64,000 nucleotides of DNA from Aeromicrobium panaciterrae (GTDB lineage Bacteria > Actinomycetota > Actinomycetes > Propionibacteriales > Nocardioidaceae), in contig NZ_JAVDWH010000001.1 of assembly GCF_031457275.1 (NCBI RefSeq), forward strand, positions 1,550,001 to 1,614,000, written 5' to 3'. How positions within the stretch are numbered: position 1 is the first letter of the stretch; each line of letters begins with the position of its first letter. A program made the translations under genes and the position numbers. Positions 18,083 to 31,529 of the stretch are shown here, piece after piece. The notes under the pieces were generated by a model. It did no database searches, was not told the DNA's origin, and saw only the letters and a program-made list of their open reading frames with translations.

Positions 18083-18645
18083 TGGCCACCACGAACGACA
18101 TCAAGAACGGCATGGTCCTCGACCTCGACGGCCAGCTGTGGTCCGTCATCTGGTTCCAGCACCACAAGCCGGGCAAGGGCGGAGCGATGGTCAAGACCAC
18201 GCTCAAGAGCGTCCTCAGCGGCAAGACCGTCGACAAGACGTTCAACGCTGGCCTCAAGATCGAGACCGCCAACGTCGACAAGCGCGACTTCACCTACCTG
18301 TACCACGATGGCGACGCGTACGTCTTCATGGACAAGTCGACGTACGACCAGGTCAGCATCTCCGAGCAGGTCGTCGGCGACGCCAAGGACTACATGCTCG
18401 ACAACCAGGACGCGATGGTCGCGATGCACGAAGGTGTGCCGCTCTACATCGAGCTCCCGGCATCGGTCGAGCTCCTCGTCGAGTACACCGAGCCCGGCCT
18501 GCAGGGCGACCGCTCCAGCGGTGGCACCAAGCCGGCTCGCCTCGAGACCGGCAAGGAAATCCAGGTTCCGCTGTTCATCGTCAACGGCGAGAAGATCAAG
18601 GTCGACACCCGCGACGGCAGCTACCTCGGTCGCGTGCAGGGCTGA
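18082..18645 (+). CDS. efp: elongation factor P
   Basis: EF-P, 187 residues, binds between the P and E sites of the ribosome and helps synthesis through consecutive prolines. KOW-like N-terminal domain, then two OB domains ([20 protein letters not shown] and [18 protein letters not shown]). The loop that reaches the peptidyl transferase centre reads [10 protein letters not shown] with Lys32 at its tip. Many actinobacterial EF-Ps have the palindromic PGKGP there; here the second proline is glycine. No Lys-modifying enzyme is seen nearby. Directly linked to nusB by a one-base overlap. Confidence 0.97.
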   Translation: MATTNDIKNGMVLDLDGQLWSVIWFQHHKPGKGGAMVKTTLKSVLSGKTVDKTFNAGLKIETANVDKRDFTYLYHDGDAYVFMDKSTYDQVSISEQVVGDAKDYMLDNQDAMVAMHEGVPLYIELPASVELLVEYTEPGLQGDRSSGGTKPARLETGKEIQVPLFIVNGEKIKVDTRDGSYLGRVQG

Positions 18646-19055
18646 TGTCAGCTCGTACGAAATCCCGCAAGCGCGCCCTCGACATCCTGTTTGAGTCCGA
18701 GGCGCAAAACCTCGAGCCCGGGGGCACACTGGCGGATCGTCGAGACTCAACTGACTACCCAGTCAACGACTACGCGATCTCGCTGATCGAGGGCGTCGTG
18801 CTGCATCGTGACCGCCTCGACGAGATCATCTCCGAGAACGCGAACGACTGGACGCTCGATCGCATGCCCGCGGTTGATCGCAACCTGCTTCGCATCGGTG
18901 CGTACGAAATCCTCTACGTCGACGACGTCCCCGACGCCGTTGCCGTGAGCGAAGCGGTCGCTCTTGCTGCTGACCTGTCGACCGATGAGTCGTCGGCGTT
19001 CGTCAACGGCTTGCTGAGCAAGATCGTCGAGCTCAAGCCCACTCTGACTGCCTGA
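18645..19055 (+). CDS. nusB: transcription antitermination factor NusB
   Basis: A 136-residue all-helical RNA-binding factor that joins NusE/S10 on rRNA boxA sequences. Typical opening [20 protein letters not shown] and conserved core LDRMPAVDRNLLRIGAYEIL followed by SEAVALAADLSTDESSAFVN. The ATG at 18645 overlaps the efp stop (TGATG); the frame is open far upstream but those codons are the shadow of efp. pepQ-efp-nusB end a long cotranscribed run. Confidence 0.95.
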   Translation: MSARTKSRKRALDILFESEAQNLEPGGTLADRRDSTDYPVNDYAISLIEGVVLHRDRLDEIISENANDWTLDRMPAVDRNLLRIGAYEILYVDDVPDAVAVSEAVALAADLSTDESSAFVNGLLSKIVELKPTLTA

Positions 19056-19095
19056 CTCGCCACCGGAGCCTGTCATGGCCCGGCGAATCGGCTGA

Positions 19096-19101
19096 TAGGG
19101 T
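19096..19101 (+). promoter_or_regulatory. -10 element of the pyr operon
   Basis: TAGGGT in the nusB-pyrR spacer. A start site about seven bases downstream would give a leader of about 55 nt carrying the PyrR-binding sequence. Confidence 0.55.
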
Positions 19102-19118
19102 TACGACGAATCACCGAC

Positions 19119-19155
19119 ATCCTTTAACGGCCGTCCCGAGAGGCGGAGAAGGAGG
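19119..19155 (+). promoter_or_regulatory. PyrR-binding RNA element overlapping the pyrR ribosome binding site
   Basis: The segment CCGTCCCGAGAGGCGG at 19131-19146 matches the known PyrR-binding loop pattern (ARUCCNGNGAGGYU), preceded by TTTAACGG. It runs directly into a strong Shine-Dalgarno (GGAGAAGGAGG, 19145-19155) seven bases before the pyrR ATG. No terminator with a T-run follows. The layout therefore fits translational repression by UMP-bound PyrR, as described in mycobacteria, rather than the Bacillus attenuator. The site is seen in sequence; the mechanism is inferred. Confidence 0.75.
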
Positions 19156-19161
19156 TCAGAC

Positions 19162-19740
19162 ATGGTCGCGTCTGATGACGCTGCACGTGCTGACATTGCG
19201 CACGCCCCCGACCGTACGGTCCTTGATGACAAGGACATCTCGCGAGCTTTGACTCGCATCACGCACGAGATCCTCGAGCGCAACCGCGACTCGACTGGGA
19301 TCGTCCTGCTCGGCATACCGACGCGCGGAGTCCATCTTGCTCGACGCATTGCCAAGCGGATGTCCGAGGTCGAGGGACGCGAGATCACCGCAGGTGCACT
19401 CGACATCACGATGTTCCGCGATGACCTGCGGCTCAAGCCCGCCCGCGCGCTGGAGCACACCGAGATCCCCGACGACATCGATGACAAGGTCGTCGTACTG
19501 ATCGACGACGTACTGTTCTCCGGCCGTACGATCCGCGCCGCACTCGACGCGCTCAACGAGATCGGCCGCCCCAGCGCCGTGCAGCTCGCCGTCCTGATCG
19601 ACCGTGGACACCGCGAGCTGCCGATCCGCGCAGACTTCGTCGGCAAGAACCTGCCAACCTCGCTCAGCGAGAGCGTCAAGGTGCAGCTCTCCGAGACCGA
19701 CGACGCCGACAAAGTCGCGATCACGGGAGGTGCGGCATGA
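19162..19740 (+). CDS. pyrR: pyrimidine operon regulator PyrR / uracil phosphoribosyltransferase
   Basis: A 192-residue type I phosphoribosyltransferase-fold protein. The PRPP-binding loop is [18 protein letters not shown]. Basic residues for RNA contact ([11 protein letters not shown]) are typical of PyrR. It binds pyr mRNA in response to UMP and usually has weak UPRTase activity. First gene of the pyr operon; its own leader carries the predicted binding site, implying autoregulation of the six genes pyrR to pyrF, all joined by overlaps. Confidence 0.96.
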   Translation: MVASDDAARADIAHAPDRTVLDDKDISRALTRITHEILERNRDSTGIVLLGIPTRGVHLARRIAKRMSEVEGREITAGALDITMFRDDLRLKPARALEHTEIPDDIDDKVVVLIDDVLFSGRTIRAALDALNEIGRPSAVQLAVLIDRGHRELPIRADFVGKNLPTSLSESVKVQLSETDDADKVAITGGAA

Positions 19741-20693
19741 TCAAGCACCTGCTCAGCGCGGGCGACCTCAACCGCGAGGACGCCATCCGCATCCTCGACA
19801 CAGCAGAAGAACTCCTTGGCGTCGCGAGCCGGCCGATCAAGAAGCTGCCGACGCTGCGCGGCCGCACCGTGGTCAACCTGTTCTTCGAGGACTCCACACG
19901 TACGCGCATCTCGTTCGAGGCCGCCGCAAAGCGCCTCAGCGCCGATGTCATCAACTTCTCCGCCAAGGGCTCAAGCGTCTCCAAGGGTGAGAGCCTCAAG
20001 GACACCGCCCTCACGCTTCAGGCGATGGGTGCTGACGCGGTGGTCGTACGCCATCACAACTCTGGCGCTCCTCACCGCCTGGCCCACGCGAAGTGGACCA
20101 AGGGTGCGGTCATCAACGCAGGTGACGGCACGCACGAGCACCCGACGCAGGCACTGCTCGACGCGTTCACGATGCGACGCCACCTGGGTGACCTCGAGGG
20201 CAAGAACATCACGATCGTCGGCGACGTGCTGCACAGTCGCGTCGCTCGCTCCAACGTGCTGCTGCTCGACACTCTTGGCGCCAACGTCACAATCGTCGCG
20301 CCACCGACGCTGCTCCCGGTGGGCGTCGAGAAGTGGCCGGTCGAGACGTCGTACGACCTCGACAACTCTCTCGAGAAGGCTGACGCGGTGATGATGCTGC
20401 GTGTGCAGTCCGAGCGCATGAAGGCGTCGTTCTTCCCGAGCGCTCGGGAGTACAGCCGCCGCTACGGGCTCGACACTGCCCGCATGAACCGGCTGCCCGA
20501 TCACGCGATCGTGATGCACCCCGGCCCGATGAACCGCGGCATGGAGATCACCGCCGACGTCGCCGACGATGTCCGCTCGGTGATCGTCGAGCAGGTCACC
20601 AACGGTGTGGCCGTACGTATGGCGGTGCTCTACCTGCTGCTCGGCGGCGCCGCTGAAGACGAAACTTTCGACCCGATTGAAGAGGACGCATGA
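19737..20693 (+). CDS. pyrB: aspartate carbamoyltransferase, catalytic chain
   Basis: Condenses carbamoyl phosphate and aspartate, the committed step of UMP synthesis. 318 residues, full length. Carbamoyl-phosphate motif [13 protein letters not shown], then [10 protein letters not shown] and the aspartate-binding HPGPMNRG. No pyrI regulatory chain is present, as is usual in actinobacteria. ATGA overlaps on both sides. Confidence 0.97.
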   Translation: MIKHLLSAGDLNREDAIRILDTAEELLGVASRPIKKLPTLRGRTVVNLFFEDSTRTRISFEAAAKRLSADVINFSAKGSSVSKGESLKDTALTLQAMGADAVVVRHHNSGAPHRLAHAKWTKGAVINAGDGTHEHPTQALLDAFTMRRHLGDLEGKNITIVGDVLHSRVARSNVLLLDTLGANVTIVAPPTLLPVGVEKWPVETSYDLDNSLEKADAVMMLRVQSERMKASFFPSAREYSRRYGLDTARMNRLPDHAIVMHPGPMNRGMEITADVADDVRSVIVEQVTNGVAVRMAVLYLLLGGAAEDETFDPIEEDA

Positions 20694-21991
20694 GCTCGTA
20701 TGTGATTCGCCAGGCCAAGGTGCTGGGCGAGAAAGTCGCGGACATCGCGATTGAAGACGGTGTCATCACCGCAATCGGCACAGACCTCACGGTTAACGGT
20801 GCAACCGAGGTCGATGCAAAGGGCCTCGTCGCTCTGCCCGGTCTTGTCGACCTGCACACCCACGTACGTGAGCCCGGTCGTGAGGACGCGGAGACCGTCC
20901 TGACCGGCTCCAAGGCTGCAGCGCGCGGTGGCTTCACCTGCGTGCACGCCATGGCCAACACCGATCCGGTCGCCGACACTGCTGGCGTCGTGGAGCAGGT
21001 CTGGCGTCTCGGACGCGAGGGCGGCTACTGCGACGTACAGCCGGTCGGTGCCGTGACGATCGGCCTCAAGGGCGAACAGCTCGCTGAGCTCGGCGCGATG
21101 GCTGACTCTGCCGCAACAGTTCGGGTGTTCTCCGACGACGGCAAGTGCGTCTCGGACGCCGTGATCATGCGCCGGGCCCTCGAGTACGTGAAGGCGTTCG
21201 ACGGCGTCATCGCCCAGCACTCACAGGAGCCCCGCCTCACCGAAGGTGCCCAGATGAACGAGGGCCCGCTCTCGGGCGAGCTCGGGCTCACCGGATGGCC
21301 CGCTGTTGCCGAGGAAGCGATCGTCGCCCGCGACGTTCTGCTCGCCGAGCACGTCGGCTCCCGCCTGCACGTCTGCCACTTGTCGACGCGCGGATCGGTC
21401 GAGATCGTGCGCTGGGCCAAGAGTCGCGGCATCAACGTCACTGCCGAGGTCACCCCGCACCACTTGCTCCTCACGGACGACCTCGTACGCAGCTACGACC
21501 CGATCTACAAGGTCAACCCACCGCTGCGCTCCGACGATGACGTCCAGGCCGTACGCGAAGGGCTGGCCGACGGAACGATCGACATTGTCGCCACCGACCA
21601 CGCACCACACCCGATGGAGGACAAGGAATGCGAGTGGTCCGCGGCCGCCTTCGGCATGCTCGGACTTGAGACCGCGCTGTCAGTCGTGCAGCAGACGATG
21701 GTCGACACCGGGCTGCTCACCTGGGCTCAGGTCGCCGACAAGATGTCGGCCAAGCCCGCCGAGATCGGCCGCGTCCGCAACCAGGGTCGCCCGCTCGAAG
21801 TGGGGGAGCCGGCCAACATCGTGCTCGTCGACCCCCAGGCCACGCGCCTGATCGACGCGCGCAACACGGCTTCGCTGTCACGCAACAACCCGTACGCCGG
21901 ACTCACACTTCCGGGCGAGGTGGTCGCGACATTCCTGCGAGGACGACCGACCGTCAGTGACCGCACGCTTGTGGAAGCGGTGACCGTATGA
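20690..21991 (+). CDS. pyrC: dihydroorotase
   Basis: Class I dihydroorotase of 433 residues; a TIM-barrel binuclear zinc amidohydrolase that closes carbamoyl aspartate to dihydroorotate. Metal ligands are visible in [10 protein letters not shown] and in [12 protein letters not shown], with further histidines in [11 protein letters not shown]. Overlaps pyrB and carA by four bases each. In mycobacteria a small membrane protein gene lies between pyrC and carA; it is missing here. Confidence 0.97.
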   Translation: MSSYVIRQAKVLGEKVADIAIEDGVITAIGTDLTVNGATEVDAKGLVALPGLVDLHTHVREPGREDAETVLTGSKAAARGGFTCVHAMANTDPVADTAGVVEQVWRLGREGGYCDVQPVGAVTIGLKGEQLAELGAMADSAATVRVFSDDGKCVSDAVIMRRALEYVKAFDGVIAQHSQEPRLTEGAQMNEGPLSGELGLTGWPAVAEEAIVARDVLLAEHVGSRLHVCHLSTRGSVEIVRWAKSRGINVTAEVTPHHLLLTDDLVRSYDPIYKVNPPLRSDDDVQAVREGLADGTIDIVATDHAPHPMEDKECEWSAAAFGMLGLETALSVVQQTMVDTGLLTWAQVADKMSAKPAEIGRVRNQGRPLEVGEPANIVLVDPQATRLIDARNTASLSRNNPYAGLTLPGEVVATFLRGRPTVSDRTLVEAVTV

Positions 21992-23090
21992 GCGCCGCAA
22001 TCCTGGTGCTCGAAGACGGGCGCGTGTTCCACGGCGAGTCTTATGGCGCCGTCGGCGAGACCGTCGGCGAGATCGTGTTCTCGACCGGCATGACCGGTTA
22101 CCAGGAGACGCTCTCTGACCCCTCCTACCGTCGCCAGATCGTGACGATGACGGCTCCGCACATCGGCAACACCGGCGTCAACGACGAAGACGACGAGTCC
22201 TCAGCGTTCTGGGTCGCCGGTTACGTCGTGCGCGACCCTGCGCGACTCTCCAGCAACTGGCGCGCCAAGACGACCCTGGACGAGCGGCTCGCCGCGCAGG
22301 GCGTAGTCGGCATCAGTGGCGTGGACACGCGCGCACTCACTCGCCACCTCCGTGAGCGCGGCGCCATGCGGGCCGGTATCAGCTCGGACTCGACCGACGT
22401 CGAAACTCTGCTCGCCACCGTCAAGGCCGCGCCGTCGATGGAAGGCGCCGACCTCGCTGGCGAGGTGTCGACCGATGAAACATACGTCGTCCCGGCGATC
22501 GGCAAGAAGAAGTTCACTGTCGCCGCACTCGACCTCGGAATCAAGGGCATGACCCCGCGCCGTATGTCAGAACGCGGCATCGAGGTGCACGTGCTGCCCT
22601 CGAACGCAACGCTCGAAGACGTTCTCGCGATCAAGCCCGACGGCGTCTTCATGTCGAACGGTCCGGGTGACCCGGCCACTGCCGACTCAAGCGTCGAGCT
22701 GCTCCAGCAGCTGCTGGAGCGCAAGATCCCGTACTTCGGCATCTGCTTCGGCAACCAGATCTTCGGTCGCGCACTGGGCCTCGGCACGTACAAACTCAAG
22801 TACGGTCACCGTGGACTCAACCAGCCCGTCCAGGACCTCACGACCGGCAAGGTCGAGATCACCAGCCACAATCACGGCTTCGCCGTCGACGCGCCGATCG
22901 AGGGCACGTTCGACACGCCATACGGTCCGGGTCGCGTGACCCACGTCGGACTCAACGACCAAGTCGTCGAAGGACTCGCCTTGCTCGAGCAGCCAGCATT
23001 CAGCGTGCAGTACCACCCCGAGGCAGCGGCTGGCCCGCATGATGCGGACTACCTCTTCGACCGCTTCGCCGAACTGATGGGCGGTCGCTG

Positions 23091-23091
<1 letters not shown>
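21988..23091 (+). CDS. carA: carbamoyl-phosphate synthase small chain
   Basis: The glutaminase subunit that delivers ammonia to CarB. 367 residues: an N-terminal CPSase small-chain domain ([19 protein letters not shown]) and a C-terminal class I glutamine amidotransferase domain with nucleophile cysteine in [14 protein letters not shown] and the His/Glu pair in QYHPEAAAG. Overlaps pyrC (ATGA) and carB (TGATG). Confidence 0.97.
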
Positions 23092-26413
<3,322 letters not shown>

Positions 26414-26417
<4 letters not shown>

Positions 26418-27229
26418 GCTTCGGTTCGCGAGCTCGCGCCGCAATGGCGGCCTACGGGCCTGCATGTGTCGGCATCGATCCTCACGCCGAGCTGCTCGCG
26501 GAATGGGAGCTGCCCGACTCCGTTGAGGGTCTGGACCGCTTCGCCAGCATCTGCGTCGAGGCATTTGCCGGGCACGTCGCTTTCGTCAAACCGCAGTCAG
26601 CATTCTTCGAACGATTCGGTGCCCAGGGAGTCGTGATTCTTGAGCGCACGATCCAGGACCTCCGCCACACCGGCACGCTGGTGGTGCTCGACGTGAAGCG
26701 CGGCGACATCGGATCGACTGCCGCGGCGTATGCCGACGCCTACCTCGATGAGGACGCGCCAATGGCGGCTGATGCGATCACTGTGAGCCCGTTCCTCGGC
26801 TTCGGCTCACTGCAGCCGTTCTTCGACGTCGCCGAACGCAACGACGCAGGTGTCTTCGTACTTGCACTGACCTCCAACAAGGAGGGGCCGGAGGTGCAGC
26901 ACGCGCTCAACGGCGACACCACGGTTGCCGGCGGCATGCTGAGCCAACTGGCGGCATTGAACGCTGGTCAGTCACCCATGGGGTCCTTTGGTGCGGTTGT
27001 CGGAGCGACCATCGGCGATGTCGGCGAAGACCTCGCGATCAATGGCCCACTGCTGGTTCCTGGCTTCGGCGCACAGGGCGGAACGGTCAACGACATACGA
27101 CGACTGTTCAGCTCGGTCATCGACAACGTGATTCCCTCGACCTCCCGGGGAGTTCTTGCTGAGGGACCCGATGTGTCCGCCCTCCGCGATTCTGTCGCCC
27201 GGGTGAACTCCGAACTTGTAGGCTCCTAG
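26414..27229 (+). CDS. pyrF: orotidine 5'-phosphate decarboxylase, type 2
   Basis: Last step of UMP synthesis. The 271-residue protein has the type 2 (mycobacterial) active site [18 protein letters not shown] start at 26414 overlaps the carB stop. The frame is open 40 codons further upstream, but that is carB in another frame. pyrD and pyrE are not in this cluster. It closes the pyr operon. Confidence 0.96.
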
Positions 27230-27276
27230 GGTCCGGGTCACCGGCTCACCGATACGTACGCTCTAGGAGCTCTTGC

Positions 27277-27708
27277 ATGACACGCACCGCCGCCTTGCTG
27301 GTCTCGACACTCGTCTGTGCCACGGTGCTCTCGGGGTGTGGCGGCGGAAGCGCCTACTGCGATGCAGTCGACAAGGACAAGGCCTCGCTCAATACGTTCG
27401 GCGAGAAGCGCACGGATGCCGCGTACGCCGGCTATGCCAAGGTGCTCGAGGGAGTCGCCAAGGTGGCCCCCGCGACGATCAAAAAGGACTGGACGACGCT
27501 CGCCGATGTCACCAAGGGTGTCATTGCGGCGCAGAAGGCGGTAGACCTCAAGCTTGAGGACATGACCGATACCGCCAAGGTCAAGAAGCTCAGCGCAGCG
27601 CAACTCAAGGAACTCAACGCCGCTTACACGACTTTCAACGGTACGAAAGCGGAAAGAACAGCAGTTGTGAAGAATGTGAAGCAGGAATGCAAGATCACAC
27701 TCAAATGA
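27277..27708 (+). CDS. putative lipoprotein of unknown function
   Basis: A 143-residue secreted protein. The N-terminus MTRTAALLVSTLVCATVLSGC is a lipoprotein signal peptide whose lipobox LSGC would leave the mature protein lipid-anchored at Cys21. The mature part is lysine- and alanine-rich and predicted helical (KDWTTLADVTKGVIAAQK), with two further cysteines (SAYCDAV and QECKITLK) that could form one disulfide. GGAG at 27266-27269 serves as ribosome binding site. Sits alone between pyrF and mihF. I do not recognise a family. Confidence 0.8.
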   Translation: MTRTAALLVSTLVCATVLSGCGGGSAYCDAVDKDKASLNTFGEKRTDAAYAGYAKVLEGVAKVAPATIKKDWTTLADVTKGVIAAQKAVDLKLEDMTDTAKVKKLSAAQLKELNAAYTTFNGTKAERTAVVKNVKQECKITLK

Positions 27709-27749
27709 ACTGACCCAACACCGCAGCACCTACGCAAGGGGATGATGAA

Positions 27750-28088
27750 GTGGCACTCCCAATTCTGACGGCCGAACAGCGTCAAGCAGCACTCGAGAAG
27801 GCTGCGATCGCACGCAAAGTGCGCGCAGACATCAAGGACAAGCTCAAGCATTCCGGTGCGAGCCTGACCGAGGTTATTCAGGAATCCAAAGCCAACCAGT
27901 TCATCGCCAAGCTCAAGGTCGTTGACCTTCTGCAGTCGATGCCTGGCGTCGGCAAGGTCAAAGCGCAAGAAATCATGGAGCGCGTAGGCATTGCTGCCAA
28001 CCGTCGCCTGCGCGGCCTCGGGGACAACCAGATCTCCGCCCTGATCGCCGAGTTCAAGGAACGAGCAGACCGCTCTGGCCGTGGCTGA
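27750..28088 (+). CDS. mihF: integration host factor, actinobacterial type (mIHF)
   Basis: A 112-residue nucleoid-associated protein essential in mycobacteria, unrelated in sequence to E. coli IHF. The opening [18 protein letters not shown] and the helix-two-turn-helix core [19 protein letters not shown] with RRLRGLG are characteristic. GTG start at 27750 preceded by AAGGGGA. The position pyrF-(lipoprotein)-mihF-gmk-rpoZ is conserved. The last eight bases overlap gmk. Confidence 0.95.
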   Translation: MALPILTAEQRQAALEKAAIARKVRADIKDKLKHSGASLTEVIQESKANQFIAKLKVVDLLQSMPGVGKVKAQEIMERVGIAANRRLRGLGDNQISALIAEFKERADRSGRG

Positions 28089-28644
28089 AGCCACACCCGA
28101 ACGGTCACGGCTCGTCGTGCTCGCGGGACCGACTGCGGTCGGTAAGGGCACGGTCGCAGCCTGCGTACGCAACTCGCACCCCGAAATCTGGATCTCTGTC
28201 TCCGTCACGACCCGGGCCCCGCGTCCGGGCGAGATCGACGGCGTCCACTACCACTTCATCACCGAGGCCGAATTCGACGAGATGGTCGCCAATGACGGTC
28301 TGCTCGAGTGGGCCGTCGTGCACGGGGCGGCCCGCTACGGGACTCCCAGGGCTCGCGTCGAGGAGCGCCTGACCGCCGGTCAGCCAGCGCTGCTGGAGAT
28401 CGATCTGCAAGGCGCACGACAGGTGCGCGAGCGCATGCCAGACGCCTTGATGGTGTTTCTCAAGCCACCGAGTTGGGAAGAACTCGTACGCCGTCTTGTC
28501 GGCCGGGGGACCGAGGGACCTGAGGAGCGTGAGCGCCGCCTGGCCACAGCGCGCGTTGAGCTCGAGGCCGAAGACGAGTTCGATGTGACGATCGTCAACA
28601 CCAATGTCGAGAGTGCCTGCCAGGAATTGGTAGACTTGTTCTGA
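28081..28644 (+). CDS. gmk: guanylate kinase
   Basis: Phosphorylates GMP to GDP. 187 residues with P-loop [16 protein letters not shown], the GMP-binding [19 protein letters not shown] and [13 protein letters not shown] start at 28081 inside the end of mihF. A second small GC hairpin separates it from rpoZ. Confidence 0.96.
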   Translation: MAEATPERSRLVVLAGPTAVGKGTVAACVRNSHPEIWISVSVTTRAPRPGEIDGVHYHFITEAEFDEMVANDGLLEWAVVHGAARYGTPRARVEERLTAGQPALLEIDLQGARQVRERMPDALMVFLKPPSWEELVRRLVGRGTEGPEERERRLATARVELEAEDEFDVTIVNTNVESACQELVDLF

Positions 28645-28660
28645 TCCGGCAGCAGCCGGA
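28645..28660 (+). other. intercistronic hairpin between gmk and rpoZ
   Basis: TCCGGC-AGCA-GCCGGA forms a perfect 6-bp stem with a 4-base loop directly after the gmk stop. No T-run follows, so it is more likely an mRNA stability or processing element than a terminator. Confidence 0.4.
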
Positions 28661-28681
28661 CCACATTCCTAGAACTTTTCT

Positions 28682-28999
28682 GTGAGGCTCTCTGTGTCCA
28701 CGACACGCTCCGTCGCCATCGGCATCACCAACCCGCCGCTCGACGACCTGCTCGAGAAGGCCGACTCCAAGTACAAGCTCGTCCTTTACAGCGCCAAGCG
28801 CGCACGGCAGATCAACGCCTACTACTCGCAGCTCGGCGAAGGCCTGCTCGAGTACGTTGGCCCGCTGCTCGAGACCGGTGTGCAGGAGAAGCCGCTGTCG
28901 ATCGCGCTCCGCGAGATCAACGCTGACCTGCTGACCGTCGAGGACATCGACCCAGAAGCAGAAGCAGCAGCCGCTGCCGCAGCAGCAGAAAAGGCTTAA
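28682..28999 (+). CDS. rpoZ: RNA polymerase omega subunit
   Basis: Omega subunit, 105 residues, helps assemble the beta' subunit. Core [20 protein letters not shown] and the strongly conserved [21 protein letters not shown]-terminal alanine/glutamate tail. Two GTG starts are possible. 28682 lies six bases after TAGAAC (leaderless). 28694 has GAGG six bases upstream. I cannot decide between them; homology begins after both. Confidence 0.93.
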   Translation: MRLSVSTTRSVAIGITNPPLDDLLEKADSKYKLVLYSAKRARQINAYYSQLGEGLLEYVGPLLETGVQEKPLSIALREINADLLTVEDIDPEAEAAAAAAAAEKA

Positions 29000-29027
29000 T
29001 TCACTCCAGTTGACGGAGGTGGAAGGC

Positions 29028-30230
29028 ATGGCCGAGATCGTTCTTGGTGTGTCGGGTGGCATCGCGGCCTACAAGTCCGCTGAGTTGCTGCGCCTTTTCA
29101 CGGAGTCGGGCCATAGCGTCCGCGTCGTCCCCACCGTTTCGTCACTCAACTTCGTTGGTGCCGCCACCTGGGAGGCGCTGTCGGGCAAGCCCGTACAAGC
29201 CGAAGTCTTCGAGCACGTCGACGAAGTCGCGCACGTACGAATCGGTCAGGGTGCCGATCTCGTCGTCGTGGCGCCGGCCACTGCCAACATCCTGGCCAAG
29301 GCTGCGCACGGCATCGCTGACGATCTGCTGACCAACACGCTGCTCACGGCACGGTGTCCGGTGATGTTCGTCCCCGCGATGCACACCGAAATGTGGGAGA
29401 ACGCCGCGACGCAGGCCAATGTCGCCACCCTCCGCGAGCGCGGTCACGTCGTGGTTGAGCCCGCTGTCGGCCGGCTCACGGGAGTCGACACTGGCAAGGG
29501 TCGCCTCCCTGATCCGCAGCAGATCTTCCAGATCGCCACTCAGCTCCTCGAGCCCCACGCCCAGGACCTTGCTGGCAAGCATGTCGTCATCTCCGCCGGT
29601 GGCACCCGCGAATTCCTCGACCCGGTCCGTTTCCTCGGCAACCGTTCCTCGGGCCGCCAGGGCTACGCCCTCGCTGAGGCGGCCGTCGCACGCGGAGCGC
29701 GAGTGACTGTCGTGTCCGCCAATGTGTCGTTGCCCGATCCCGCAGGCGCCGATCTCGTACGCGTCGTCAGTACCGAGGAACTCCGCCAGCAGGTTCACCA
29801 GGCCGCAGTCGACGCCGACGCCGTCATCATGGCTGCGGCGCCTGCGGATTTCCGCCCGGCCGAGTTCGTGGACGCCAAGATCAAGAAGGCCTCTGACGGT
29901 GTTGCCCCGGAGATCCAGCTGGTCGAAAACCCCGACATCCTCGCTGAGCTCGTTGCCGCGCGTACGAGCAAGCGACCCGTCATCGTCGGCTTCGCAGCCG
30001 AGACTGGTGACGCCAACGCCTCCGTCATCGAACACGCCCGCGCCAAGCTCGCTCGCAAGGGCTGCGACCTCCTCGTCGTCAACGACGTGGGGGCTGGCAA
30101 GGTGTTCGGTGCCGAGGACAACGAGGCTGTTCTGCTCGGTGCCGACGGCACCGTGGACGAGGTGCCTCTCGGCCCCAAGATCCACTTGGCTCATGCGGTC
30201 CTGGACGCAGTCGTCCAACGCATGGACTGA
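29028..30230 (+). CDS. coaBC: bifunctional phosphopantothenoylcysteine decarboxylase/phosphopantothenate--cysteine ligase
   Basis: Two consecutive steps of coenzyme A synthesis in one 400-residue protein. The N-terminal flavoprotein CoaC half begins GVSGGIAAYKSAELLR and has VVVAPATANILAKAAHG and VPAMHTEMWENAA. The CoaB half has VISAGGTREFLDPVRFLGN and FAAETGD. ATG at 29028 with GGAGG at 29015-29019; an upstream in-frame TTG at 29010 lacks a good ribosome binding site. Follows rpoZ after 28 bases. Confidence 0.96.
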   Translation: MAEIVLGVSGGIAAYKSAELLRLFTESGHSVRVVPTVSSLNFVGAATWEALSGKPVQAEVFEHVDEVAHVRIGQGADLVVVAPATANILAKAAHGIADDLLTNTLLTARCPVMFVPAMHTEMWENAATQANVATLRERGHVVVEPAVGRLTGVDTGKGRLPDPQQIFQIATQLLEPHAQDLAGKHVVISAGGTREFLDPVRFLGNRSSGRQGYALAEAAVARGARVTVVSANVSLPDPAGADLVRVVSTEELRQQVHQAAVDADAVIMAAAPADFRPAEFVDAKIKKASDGVAPEIQLVENPDILAELVAARTSKRPVIVGFAAETGDANASVIEHARAKLARKGCDLLVVNDVGAGKVFGAEDNEAVLLGADGTVDEVPLGPKIHLAHAVLDAVVQRMD

Positions 30231-30256
30231 GCGAAACTCCCCACCGATTCACTCGT

Positions 30257-30262
30257 TAGACT
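30257..30262 (+). promoter_or_regulatory. -10 element of metK
   Basis: TAGACT, 30 bases before the metK TTG. Unlike the leaderless cases, a leader of about 25 nt with a Shine-Dalgarno (AGGAGA at 30281-30286) would follow. No room for a SAM riboswitch. Confidence 0.45.
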
Positions 30263-30292
30263 CTCTGCAGACCTCAACCCAGGAGAAATACC

Positions 30293-31480
30293 TTGAGCCG
30301 CTTGTTCACGTCCGAGTCCGTCACCGAGGGACACCCGGACAAGATCGCCGACCAGATCAGCGACAGCATCCTTGACGCATTGCTGGCCAAAGACCCCAAG
30401 AGCCGCGTCGCCGCGGAGACTTTCGTGACCACTGGCCTCGTGCTGGTCGGTGGCGAGGTCACGACCGAGGCATACGTCGACATCGCCCGCATCGCTCGCG
30501 ATCGCGTCATCGAGATCGGCTACGACTCCTCAGTCAAGGGCTTCGACGGAGAGACCTGCGCCGTGCAGGTGACTCTCGACGCGCAGAGCCCCGACATCGC
30601 CCAGGGCGTCGACCGCGCAGAGGAGGCCCGCGTTGGCGGTGCCACTGACCCGCTCGACCTTCAGGGTGCTGGCGACCAGGGTCTCATGTTCGGCTACGCC
30701 TGCGACGAGACTCCTGAGCTCATGCCGCTGCCGATCACGATCGCCCACCGCCTCGCGGAGCAGCTGACCGCCGTACGCAAGAACGGCACGCTGCCCTACC
30801 TGCGTCCGGACGGCAAGACTCAGGTCACCATCGAGTACGACGATGACGACAAGCCCGTACGTGTCGAGGCCATCGTCATCTCCTCGCAGCACGAGGCCGG
30901 TATCGACCTCGAGACCCAGCTCGCCGTTGATATCCAGAAGCACGTCATCGACGAGGTGCTCGGGCAGTACGACATCGATTCGTCGGACTACAAGGTCCAC
31001 ATCAACCCGACCGGCAACTTCGTCATCGGTGGCCCCATGGGCGACGCCGGCCTGACGGGCCGCAAGATCATCGTCGACACCTACGGCGGCTACGCCCGTC
31101 ACGGTGGCGGCGCGTTCTCCGGCAAGGACCCGAGCAAGGTTGACCGCTCGGCCGCCTACGCGATGCGTTGGGTTGCCAAGAACATCGTGGCCGCCGGTCT
31201 CGCCACCAAGGCTGAGGTCCAGGTCGCTTACGCGATTGGCGTCTCGACCCCGGTTGGTTTCTACGTTGACACCTACGGCACCGAGACGGTTCCGGTCGAC
31301 AAGATCCGCGAAGCAGTCCTCGAGGTCTTCGACCTGCGTCCCGGCGCAATCGTTCGTGACCTCGACCTGCTCCGTCCGATCTACGCGCAGACAGCCGCAT
31401 ACGGCCACTTCGGTCGTCCGGGTCTGCCGTGGGAAGACACGAGCCGCGCTGACGCGCTCAAGGCTGCAGCAGGAGCCTGA
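30293..31480 (+). CDS. metK: S-adenosylmethionine synthetase
   Basis: Makes SAM from methionine and ATP. 395 residues with [20 protein letters not shown], the ATP-binding [12 protein letters not shown] and the P-loop-like [19 protein letters not shown]. The start is a TTG at 30293, seven bases after AGGAGA, giving the family-typical N-terminus (M)[12 protein letters not shown]; no ATG or GTG is available nearby. Ends at a strong terminator. Confidence 0.97.
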   Translation: MSRLFTSESVTEGHPDKIADQISDSILDALLAKDPKSRVAAETFVTTGLVLVGGEVTTEAYVDIARIARDRVIEIGYDSSVKGFDGETCAVQVTLDAQSPDIAQGVDRAEEARVGGATDPLDLQGAGDQGLMFGYACDETPELMPLPITIAHRLAEQLTAVRKNGTLPYLRPDGKTQVTIEYDDDDKPVRVEAIVISSQHEAGIDLETQLAVDIQKHVIDEVLGQYDIDSSDYKVHINPTGNFVIGGPMGDAGLTGRKIIVDTYGGYARHGGGAFSGKDPSKVDRSAAYAMRWVAKNIVAAGLATKAEVQVAYAIGVSTPVGFYVDTYGTETVPVDKIREAVLEVFDLRPGAIVRDLDLLRPIYAQTAAYGHFGRPGLPWEDTSRADALKAAAGA

Positions 31481-31502
31481 CGCTCACCAGTTCAAACAGA
31501 AC

Positions 31503-31529
31503 GGCCCTCGCTACGGCGAGGGCCTTTCT
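31503..31529 (+). terminator. intrinsic terminator after metK
   Basis: GGCCCTCGC (31503-31511) pairs perfectly with GCGAGGGCC (31516-31524) around a TACG loop and is followed by TTTCT. The 9-bp GC-rich stem is one of only two convincing intrinsic terminators in the window. The stop codon of the convergent minus-strand gene lies inside it. Confidence 0.85.

Noticed and set aside
30231-30292. SAM riboswitch before metK
   Set aside because: The spacer is only 62 bases with a promoter inside; no aptamer-like structure fits.
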